From Sphingobacterium sp. SRCM116780 (GTDB lineage Bacteria > Bacteroidota > Bacteroidia > Sphingobacteriales > Sphingobacteriaceae): DNA of 64,000 nt. The notes under the pieces were generated by a model. The model was not told where the DNA came from, did no database searches, and saw only the letters and a list, made by a program, of their open reading frames with translations. The position numbers were made by a program, and so were the translations under genes. This document shows positions 57,801-64,000 of this stretch, piece by piece; the stretch's first letter is position 1; the number at the start of each line of letters is the position of its first letter. The stretch is taken from NCBI RefSeq assembly GCF_021442025.1, contig NZ_CP090446.1, positions 3,224,001 through 3,288,000 on the forward strand. Direction: 5' to 3'.

Positions 57801-57980
57801 CCTTCCATCATCTCCTGTTTTTCCTAGATCTCTTTTTGGTGATTCCAATTTGATGGAAACCCCACTTAAAGGTTTATTATCGGTTCCTTTTACCGTTCCT
57901 TTTACCAATTTAGTTTGTGCCAAAAGGACATTCCCCAACATGCTGGTAAAAAGTATTATTGTTATACAAAACTGTTTCAT
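54810..57980 (-). CDS. SusC/RagA-family TonB-dependent outer-membrane transporter, second set
   Basis: A complete 1056-residue transporter. A signal peptide (to about residue 21) is followed by a carboxypeptidase-like regulatory domain (VKGTVKGTDNKPLSGVSI to about 100), a short TonB-box region (EIDEVVVVGYQQRKRETLTGS) and the plug (LQGKVAGMNIQNNTGSPGMRG; PLFVIDGVPIDDNSGYEYG; VEDITVLKDAQATALYGSRGAYGVILV). A long 22-strand barrel follows, ending in aromatic YSLGVSVQF. No N-terminal STN domain is seen, so it is not directly linked to an anti-sigma relay. With SusD downstream it should import oligomers using TonB energy. Confidence 0.95.
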   Translation of the reverse strand: MKQFCITIILFTSMLGNVLLAQTKLVKGTVKGTDNKPLSGVSIKLESPKRDLGKTGDDGRFVISVPVNGVMIFTYQGYGTVKATVTASKNEYNIEMGSKNQEIDEVVVVGYQQRKRETLTGSVVTISGKEIQDIPAGNFVDLLQGKVAGMNIQNNTGSPGMRGTIAVRGISNFNVSGSGDNAFLTPTSPLFVIDGVPIDDNSGYEYGFETAGPGVSPISMIPPEDVEDITVLKDAQATALYGSRGAYGVILVRTKRGNSKVPLVQYQGQFFLSTVPTLRKVIGGRDERMLRIDQILRNDTTLAMAFQRINDSPMLADSLNPYYNNSTDWQSYFYRNTYNQTHNVNISGGERVFNYKVNMNYYDENGIIANTGFKRYTVQSNMQYEPNDRFRMMANVNANLAENQMGSGNAMLQTGVGKSVNTTSLYPSPSLFSGSMGALSALNVDDQNKTGNYVAQVELQYEPIKGLRATSTFNYNYTTSTKDRYTPELLLGNSSEVYGYYDNKSKVYNRNLISWVKAIKEKHVFNIYGFTEMEISQSSANLNIIRGTANDQFQNGISYNTRNSLGGLLNNLANYRSVAYAGNASYNYDSKYIVDLTYRLDGTSVTGGKSPWSSNPSLGFRWNFKKEKFMENLGWWDTGFFRGSVGRTISPTGTLSDLYGWYKIDDGRYNNRPTTSLDLENAPNTELVPQTTTQWSVGTELGFFNSALYITYETYYKQSDKILRSKAIANHNAFQNVLTNESAMVNMGHELTINFRPPLQNKEWELTGTATFAMNKDYMAALPDGARQLLQPDLSSGYDLPTYYRLGRNSQTFVLYDYKGVYKSDDEVPVNPLTGLRYRAGGALSEGKFFRAGDPIFTDLNGDYILDQNDLVYVGNSQPKMTGGLSLYLRHKGWSLRTQFSYTLKRDILNTALADRFRNYSNPTGIYADPNAQPGAYVPLDAYNVWRELGQNADYPNVSDFTRLSLYNPYRYNSTMFLEDGSYVKFNSATLGYNFDRQWIRQFGISSARINFTANNIYTFSHYSGPDPEIVTGVGRDGSNGYPSKRTYSLGVSVQF

Positions 57981-58009
57981 AATTGTTAGCTAAATCAATT
58001 GGTATGTTA

Positions 58010-59050
58010 TCAATCAAATAAAGGAGACTCATGTGGGAAGCGAAATTGGATCTCCCAGTCTCCTTCTTCATAAATGGCATAATAAAATCCAAAATAACAG
58101 TCTTCCAAATTTCCAAAATCGCCTTTTCTACGATATTTAAATTGCATATATGCATAATTTCCCCCGCCTATTGTATATTCTGTTTCAATAGGTGTTAGTG
58201 GAATAGGATAAGCAACATCATAGATAACCTTTTTATTTTCGAAGCGATGATTAAAACCATGCAACAATTTATCCCAGTTCGTAGCATTGAACTTAACTGG
58301 ATCGATTGGATTATTTAAAGAGTCAAGAAAACTGATCGTCAGTGTTTTAGTTCCTTGTCCTTTGCTCTCCAGCTTATTAAAATAGATATTGATGTCAGAA
58401 CTCGACATCACTAGCTTTGTTCGAGATCCTTGCATATTTCGAACCGTTTGAGGCCATGTATATGGAAGTATGGATAGACCTGTAATTGGATCAACAATAC
58501 TCGGTTCATAAGGTCTTTCACGAAAAGGCTTTAATTTAAAGTCTCGAATATAGCGACGACCACCACTATTACTCACTTCAATATCAAAGACATAACCTGA
58601 GTCTGGTTGCGCTTTGACAAAACTAGAATTTGCTGATTGTCCCCAAAAATTGATATTGCCAGAGTGTTCCAATACTTCCAAAATAGGACGATATTCAATT
58701 TTTCTTTTACTTTCTATTTCAGCAATTGATTTTTCATTACCAGTGTAGCTTTCTTTCCAAATTGTAACGGGGAATTTATCGTTAAATATAGTCGCAGGTT
58801 GTCCATCAATATCACGAATATTGACTAGCTTGAACGTTAAAGGTTGCGAGGTATTCTCTCCTATACTAACAATATTACTATAGAAAGTATTTCTTCCTAA
58901 TATGGGAGTAATTTCATTATTACTATATACAATATCTTGACCCAATGAATCAATATCATCTGGAATATTTTTCTTACAAGAAGCCAACACGAACAGTCCT
59001 AGACCGAACAATGCAACTTGTTTGAGTGGATTGTAAAATTTTATGTTCAT
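58010..59050 (-). CDS. Accessory lipoprotein of unknown family (possibly DUF5007)
   Basis: A 346-residue lipoprotein (VLASC, C25) with an all-beta look and no catalytic motif I recognise. Landmarks: SLGQDIVYSNNEITPILGRNTFYSN near the start, SNSGGRRYIRDFKLKPF in the middle, and YCFGFYYAIYEEGDWEIQFRF-like end (CYFGFYYAIYEEGDWEIQF). In position it follows the FAS1 lipoprotein of the first set, with only one base between. Related loci often carry a DUF5007 protein here; I offer that name with low certainty. It is probably a surface binding component. Confidence 0.55.
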   Translation of the reverse strand: MNIKFYNPLKQVALFGLGLFVLASCKKNIPDDIDSLGQDIVYSNNEITPILGRNTFYSNIVSIGENTSQPLTFKLVNIRDIDGQPATIFNDKFPVTIWKESYTGNEKSIAEIESKRKIEYRPILEVLEHSGNINFWGQSANSSFVKAQPDSGYVFDIEVSNSGGRRYIRDFKLKPFRERPYEPSIVDPITGLSILPYTWPQTVRNMQGSRTKLVMSSSDINIYFNKLESKGQGTKTLTISFLDSLNNPIDPVKFNATNWDKLLHGFNHRFENKKVIYDVAYPIPLTPIETEYTIGGGNYAYMQFKYRRKGDFGNLEDCYFGFYYAIYEEGDWEIQFRFPHESPLFD

Positions 59051-59051
59051 G

Positions 59052-59723
59052 CTATTTATTTAAAATTTTGGCTAGTTTACTGAACCCAAAGTTGTGACTA
59101 GGGCTTAAAATATGAACTGTTCCATTTGTAGTTTTAATATTGACAACAGATGTATTACTTTCTTGCCAGTATCTTTGAAAGATGGAGTTATTGATGTCAC
59201 TCAGTTTGATCTGTTGTTGACCACCATTTGTAATCCCAGAAGCTGATGTCACTTTAAACATCAAATGCATCCGATAATTATCAATAGCACGGACCTCTTT
59301 ACCTTCTTTAAATTCTTCTAAAGAATTTGTATTATAATTTCCATTAAAGGCATAATGATACATCAAACTATCTAAAACTATTTGAGGAATGTCCTCTATA
59401 AATAATGGCGCTCTATTGGACGCTTTTCTGACCGCATTCATCGCTTCCAAAGCATTGGTAAAACTACTATTGGTCGTCGCAAAAAATGTCAACGTATCCG
59501 TTGTGCTATTCAATTTGCTTCGCAAATCTGGTACACGCTCCAAGGCTAATAGTAAAGAGTCATAAACTGATCCTTGTGTTTCCAAAAAGTTTAGCGTAGT
59601 TCCTTTGAACTCCGTATCTTTTAACTGATAATCTTCATAATAAGTGTTTCCCTTTTTACAGGCTGCAAAGCCTATTACCAGTGTCAAAAAGGAGAACACG
59701 ATATATAATTGTCTTTTCATCAT
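59052..59723 (-). CDS. FAS1 (fasciclin) domain lipoprotein, first set
   Basis: A 223-residue lipoprotein (FAAC, C22) with a single FAS1 domain. Box one is TLTFFATTNSSFTNAL, box two NGTVHILSPSHNFGF. Both boxes and the closing FGF match the second-set protein at 52534-53283, although overall similarity is low. It lies 14 bases after SusD (59738-61276) and 1 base before the next lipoprotein gene, so it is clearly part of the operon. Role inferred: adhesion or assembly of the surface complex. Confidence 0.82.
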   Translation of the reverse strand: MMKRQLYIVFSFLTLVIGFAACKKGNTYYEDYQLKDTEFKGTTLNFLETQGSVYDSLLLALERVPDLRSKLNSTTDTLTFFATTNSSFTNALEAMNAVRKASNRAPLFIEDIPQIVLDSLMYHYAFNGNYNTNSLEEFKEGKEVRAIDNYRMHLMFKVTSASGITNGGQQQIKLSDINNSIFQRYWQESNTSVVNIKTTNGTVHILSPSHNFGFSKLAKILNK

Positions 59724-59737
59724 GGTATATTGCTAGG

Positions 59738-61276
59738 TTATTTCCAATATGTATTTTGTTGCAATTTTGAATTTCGTGCCAAGACATCTGCCGAAATAGG
59801 CCAATAAATTCCTCCAGTAGCAATCAAATTGTTAATAGTTGGATTATTTTTTTTGATTTTAGCTAAACGAATTTGATCATACCATCTCCATCCTTCACCC
59901 ATCAATTCACGACGACGTTCTGAGAAAATTTCTTCTAGCAGATCTTTTGTAGAAGATGAAATATAAGGTTTCAGTCCCCGAGCCGATTTGATTTGATTTA
60001 AGTATTTAATGGCCTCATCGTGTTGTCCCAAAACCTCTTTCGCTTCTGCTAATAAAAGTATTATTTCCTCCAAACGAGTAAAGATCAAATTGGATCCAAA
60101 AATGGAAAAATCAGAATCACCGGCTCCATTACGGATTACTTTTATTTTAGAGAAAATAGGGATATCGCCATTATAATTAGTGAAATAATTGGTCCTTACC
60201 AAGCCCGATACAGAGTCTATACCAAATCGGGTATCATTCACATCGTCAAATACGTTATTAATGGTATCGCGAGAAACATAAATATCTGGTTTTGCTTTCG
60301 TTACTATCGGATAACCTAAAGTCAGAGACTCAATATGGCCAGTATTCGTAGCTTCACCAAGCTCATACGACGCACGTATAGCTAAGATTTGAGGTCTTGT
60401 ACTTGGTCCAAATAGACCATCTGTAGGATTGACAATATTTGCGACAGATAGAATGTTTAGTCCTGCTTTCGTATAATTGTCAACCACAAATTTAGCATAC
60501 ACATCCGCATTGATGTATTTATTTTGCCAAGCTGCAATATGTGCTAATAACGAATAAGCTGTTATTTTATTGATCAATACGCCTACCCAAGTACTTGAAT
60601 TTTCGCCATAATACGTTTGTGTTCCTACACCATACGCATAAGGTAAGTCTTGTGCAGCTTTCAATAATTCATCTTCTGCAAACGCCAATACAGTTGCTTC
60701 AGAAGATTTATTGACTTCAACAAAACTACCATTGTCGTAAGAGTCTTTTAATAAAGGAACTTCACCCCAGATACGCACCATATAGAAATACATAAATGCT
60801 CTGGCAGCTCTTGCTTGAGCAACATCATACTTCATATCTCGTTCGGTATAACGTTTATCTTTTGCCATCACTTCAGGTGCTCTTTCAATAAACAAAGACG
60901 CAGCATTGATAGCCGCATAAAAACGTCTCCAATCGGTCAAATCTTTAACCAATGGATAAGCTGACTTTAATTTATTTTCTTGTACTACACGTAGATCTGC
61001 ACGGGAATAAGGTGTAAAATCCCCATATCGCATCTCTCCATAGATCCAATGCCCATAGTTATTAACTGTTGCTGCGCGCATTAAACCATATATACCCATG
61101 AGGTGGGCACGTGTGTCAGAAATAGACGCCCATTCTTTGCTTTCAGAACCTAAATTGGATGATACAATATCCAATTTTTTATTACAAGACGTTGCTGAGA
61201 CTAGTACACTAACGCCTACTAGTACTGCTATTCTCAATTGATTAAATCTTTTCATTTTTAACATCTTTTTCAGCAT
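59738..61276 (-). CDS. SusD/RagB-family glycan-binding lipoprotein, first set
   Basis: A 512-residue lipoprotein (SATSC; in-frame Met at codons 1, 5 and 8, of which codon 8 at 61255 gives the most typical signal peptide). SusD landmarks: ISDTRAHLMGIYGLMRAA, AQARAARAFMYFYMVRIWGEVPLL, FTRLEEIILLLAEAKEVLGQHDEAIKYLNQIKSARGL, FSERRRELMGEGWRWYDQIRLAK and the final YWPISADVLARN. It follows the SusC gene by 7 bases. It is only distantly similar to the second-set SusD, so the two pairs are unlikely to be a recent duplication and may take up different parts of one substrate. Confidence 0.93.
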   Translation of the reverse strand: MLKKMLKMKRFNQLRIAVLVGVSVLVSATSCNKKLDIVSSNLGSESKEWASISDTRAHLMGIYGLMRAATVNNYGHWIYGEMRYGDFTPYSRADLRVVQENKLKSAYPLVKDLTDWRRFYAAINAASLFIERAPEVMAKDKRYTERDMKYDVAQARAARAFMYFYMVRIWGEVPLLKDSYDNGSFVEVNKSSEATVLAFAEDELLKAAQDLPYAYGVGTQTYYGENSSTWVGVLINKITAYSLLAHIAAWQNKYINADVYAKFVVDNYTKAGLNILSVANIVNPTDGLFGPSTRPQILAIRASYELGEATNTGHIESLTLGYPIVTKAKPDIYVSRDTINNVFDDVNDTRFGIDSVSGLVRTNYFTNYNGDIPIFSKIKVIRNGAGDSDFSIFGSNLIFTRLEEIILLLAEAKEVLGQHDEAIKYLNQIKSARGLKPYISSSTKDLLEEIFSERRRELMGEGWRWYDQIRLAKIKKNNPTINNLIATGGIYWPISADVLARNSKLQQNTYWK

Positions 61277-61283
61277 TATGATA

Positions 61284-64000
61284 TTATAACTCCAATTTTA
61301 TTCCCATGGAAACCACAGGTGACAATGGCAAACCATAACCTGTATAATACCCATTGAAATCCACAAGCTCAGGATCTTTTCCTGAAAATTTAGATATAGT
61401 CAATAGGTTTGTTCCAGATACATACACGTAAGCTCTACGAATACTTTTGAATTTATCCTTGATGGCATTCATATGTGCTAAGTCGTAACCTAGACTAACT
61501 GAGCGCAATTTTAAGAAAGATGCATTTTCCAAAAACAGATCTTGATCTACACGGTAAGCAACAATCGGACTCCATGGATTATAGATTGGATATTTGCTTA
61601 TGTCAACATCTTGTTGCCAATGAAATACTTCACGAATACCTTCTAATGAGTTTGTATTTTCGGTATTGATAAAATCGTATTTATTGGAGGCACGTTGGTT
61701 CATTGCTTTTTGCCCTAAAGCAAAATACCATTGAAAATTCAAATCAAATCCTTTATACTTGAATTGGTTCTGAAATGCTCCTACTAGTTTAGGCATTGCA
61801 TTACCCTTCATGACACGATCATCATCGTTCACTTGAAAATCGCCATTTTGATCTTTCCAGCGTGGGTCTCCTACAGCAAAATCAACGCCATCGAATTGCA
61901 ATTTTTGACCATTCTGTACTGGTATTTCTGACTCTTCGTTGTAAATTCCTTCATTTTCATAAAGCCAAAACTGATCTACTGCTTGTCCAACTTTTAATAT
62001 TCGATTGCCAATGACTAATTCTTGACGACCCTCTGGTAGTGCAGTCAATTTATTTTGATTAACACTTAAGTTTAAAGAAGTATTCCATTGTAGATTTTCA
62101 GGATTTGTTAAAACTTGAGCTCCTGCACTAAAATCGATCCCTCTGTTCTGTACACTCATTCCATTGATGATCTGTCCACTGTAACCATATTCAGCTGGTA
62201 TTGGTGTATTAATCAATTGATTCACATCTTTTTTCTGATACAGTGATAAGGCAAAGTCCAGACGTTTATTGAGTAATGAACCATCAAAAGTCAATTCAGC
62301 ATGATCGGTGTAAGGCCATTTGATATTGTAACCTACCCATCCCTCAGAATAAGGACGTGATGCTACTGCAAAACCATTGTATGAAACTAAAGAAGACTCG
62401 GATCCCCAATTTAAATCCGCTGTATAATTGGGTCCCACCGCATACTTACTTGTGAATACGGGCTTTCCAATTCTAGCCCAAGATGCTTTTACGTCAAAAT
62501 GATTCCAAAGTCCTTCATTTGCTTCTGGAATAAAATGATATTTTGCAGCAACTGCTGGTGTAGCCAACCATCTTGAATCAGGTTGCATCGTAGAAGATCC
62601 GTCATAACGGATCACAGCATTCACATCCAATTTATTTTTCCAGCTGTATTCGCCAGAAAGATAAAGCGAGTGTAATCTAAAGTCTTCTCGATTTGACCAA
62701 CGGTTAACATATAAACCTCCAATTGGTGTTAAGTAACCTGCTTTGTTAGGATCTCCTTCGACCACATTGACCTTGATAAAATCATTTGGACCATCATACG
62801 CTCGGGCATAATTGTATCGGTAGAGGTCTTGTGTATAGGTTGACCCTAAAGTAAAATTGAATTTATGTTCATCTTGTAATGCAAAGTTATAATTCAATGA
62901 ATTATTAAACACAAGACGTTGGTTAAATCCAAAATAACTCGACATATAATTATTTGTCTCCATCAACGATCCTGGAAAGAATGCTTGTCTGGCTCCTTCT
63001 GAATAATCAATCCCCAAACTTGAATTAAATTTTAAATTTGGAAGTAGATAGAGGTCTAAGTTGACCAATAGATTAAGCATGTTCACAGAGTTATTGTCCA
63101 ATGCTTTATCGTAGATAGATAAGTATTGGCCATACATTTGCTTATTTGGAGAAATAGGCACAGAAAGATCGGGCACATAAGATGCTTCTCCAAAACGATC
63201 ACGTAAACTTCTATTTCTATCTCGAAGACTGCGACTTGCATTAATTGTCGTTCCAAAATTGAACCATTTAAATGGTGCCATATTGACATTGAATAATGCG
63301 TTATAGCGTTCGATATTGGTTTGATCCGCCGAACTGGCATTTTTCATATAGCCGCCAAAGAAAGCAAAATTAGCACGGTCTCCTCCACCACGAATACCCA
63401 AATTTCCCCCATAAATAGGCGTTGTTTTATAATATTCTTCATTCCAATTGGCTGGACCATAATAATTGACATTAGTCGAATCGTTCAGATAACCCGGATA
63501 AGCTAAACGATCGGCAGTGGATGCATATTTACTGTAGAATGATGATCTAAATAAGTTTTCATATTGTGCATTAACAGGTGTTACTGTAGGCTTGGTTGCC
63601 ATACCTACATACGCATTAAAACTGATCTCTCGTTTTCCTTCTTTTCCTGGTTTGGTTAAAATCCAAATCGCACCATTCGCTGCTAATGGACCTAATTTTG
63701 ATAATTCAATCGGATCTTTGATTACTTCAATAGATTCAATCGAAGATAAATCAATCCCCGCAAAATTATCTGTGCCAGGTCCAATTCTATTGAATTGATA
63801 CTGTTGAATAGAATAAGTGAAATTATTCTCTCGTGCGATAGGAACACCATTGATGTAGACTGCTGGTTGGACATTGACTGCATCCTTGACTTCAAAAAGA
63901 GGACTTCCAAGTCCTCGAATGACCATGTTCTTATAAGAACCTGGTTCACCACTTGATTCTTGGACATATAAACCAGAAACCTGACCTTTCAATACTTCGG
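61284..64000 (-). CDS. SusC/RagA-family TonB-dependent transporter, first set (N-terminus outside window)
   Basis: The frame is open to the right window edge, so the signal peptide, regulatory domain and TonB box are missing. What is visible starts in the plug (EVLKGQVSGLYVQESSGEPGSY; AVYINGVPIAREN; IESIEVIKDPIELSKLGPLAANGAIWILTKPG), then the barrel, ending VVSMGIKLEL. The Met sometimes taken as start near 63992 is a TTG codon inside the plug and is not a start. The plug lacks the usual LYG-x-R-G-A motif and has LGPLAANGAIWI instead. It heads the part of the operon visible here; the promoter lies further right. Confidence 0.92.
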   Translation of the reverse strand, partial: EVLKGQVSGLYVQESSGEPGSYKNMVIRGLGSPLFEVKDAVNVQPAVYINGVPIARENNFTYSIQQYQFNRIGPGTDNFAGIDLSSIESIEVIKDPIELSKLGPLAANGAIWILTKPGKEGKREISFNAYVGMATKPTVTPVNAQYENLFRSSFYSKYASTADRLAYPGYLNDSTNVNYYGPANWNEEYYKTTPIYGGNLGIRGGGDRANFAFFGGYMKNASSADQTNIERYNALFNVNMAPFKWFNFGTTINASRSLRDRNRSLRDRFGEASYVPDLSVPISPNKQMYGQYLSIYDKALDNNSVNMLNLLVNLDLYLLPNLKFNSSLGIDYSEGARQAFFPGSLMETNNYMSSYFGFNQRLVFNNSLNYNFALQDEHKFNFTLGSTYTQDLYRYNYARAYDGPNDFIKVNVVEGDPNKAGYLTPIGGLYVNRWSNREDFRLHSLYLSGEYSWKNKLDVNAVIRYDGSSTMQPDSRWLATPAVAAKYHFIPEANEGLWNHFDVKASWARIGKPVFTSKYAVGPNYTADLNWGSESSLVSYNGFAVASRPYSEGWVGYNIKWPYTDHAELTFDGSLLNKRLDFALSLYQKKDVNQLINTPIPAEYGYSGQIINGMSVQNRGIDFSAGAQVLTNPENLQWNTSLNLSVNQNKLTALPEGRQELVIGNRILKVGQAVDQFWLYENEGIYNEESEIPVQNGQKLQFDGVDFAVGDPRWKDQNGDFQVNDDDRVMKGNAMPKLVGAFQNQFKYKGFDLNFQWYFALGQKAMNQRASNKYDFINTENTNSLEGIREVFHWQQDVDISKYPIYNPWSPIVAYRVDQDLFLENASFLKLRSVSLGYDLAHMNAIKDKFKSIRRAYVYVSGTNLLTISKFSGKDPELVDFNGYYTGYGLPLSPVVSMGIKLEL

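Overview
The window is chromosomal DNA of a Bacteroidota bacterium, most likely Sphingobacteriaceae (Sphingobacterium or Pedobacter-like). The evidence is low G+C, SusC/SusD pairs, lipoproteins with a Cys followed by polar residues, promoters of the TTG-N(19-23)-TAnnTTTG type with few Shine-Dalgarno sequences, and a 16S-tRNA-Ile-tRNA-Ala-23S-5S operon. No genome comparison was possible, so the genus is an inference.

Layout. 1-10.1 kb holds the start of a Crp/Fnr-like regulator, lipA, a secreted GH20 hexosaminidase, a short carB without its regulatory domain, a DinB-like protein, a formylglycine-generating-enzyme-like lipoprotein and a Tat-exported GH109-like enzyme. 10.7-16.6 kb is a complete leftward rRNA operon with tandem promoters, processing stems, a terminator and a tRNA-Ala remnant in the spacer. 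16.6-17.35 kb is a G+C-richer non-coding stretch with nested inverted repeats. 17.35-20.7 kb is a three-gene operon (GT4, polytopic membrane protein, GT4) for a surface glycan or glycolipid.

20.7-24.8 kb is a divergent lysine-catabolism module: glutaryl-CoA dehydrogenase on one side, an aldehyde dehydrogenase and L-lysine 6-aminotransferase on the other, with a long palindrome over both promoters. 24.8-37 kb carries housekeeping and small genes (topB, dgt, galM, argH, rbfA, aat, a class V aminotransferase) plus conserved unknowns. A decayed copy of the topB 3' end lies beyond an alpha/beta hydrolase gene. 37.4-42.9 kb is a haem cluster (hemA, fused hemC-hemD, hemB, hemL), followed by a His-rich lipoprotein.

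43.9-64 kb is one very long leftward operon that continues past the window. It has two SusC/SusD pairs, each followed by a FAS1 lipoprotein and one other accessory lipoprotein (of unknown family, or with delta-60 repeats). Next come two paralogous phosphatase-fold/LamG lipoproteins around an M60 (gluzincin) metallopeptidase with a discoidin domain, and finally another discoidin lipoprotein. This is a glycoprotein- or mucin-type utilisation locus rather than a classical polysaccharide locus, because it encodes a peptidase and no glycoside hydrolase inside the operon. It is the strongest candidate for a poorly described system here. The secreted GH20, GH109-like and FGE-like proteins at the left end could act on the same class of substrates, but that link is an inference.
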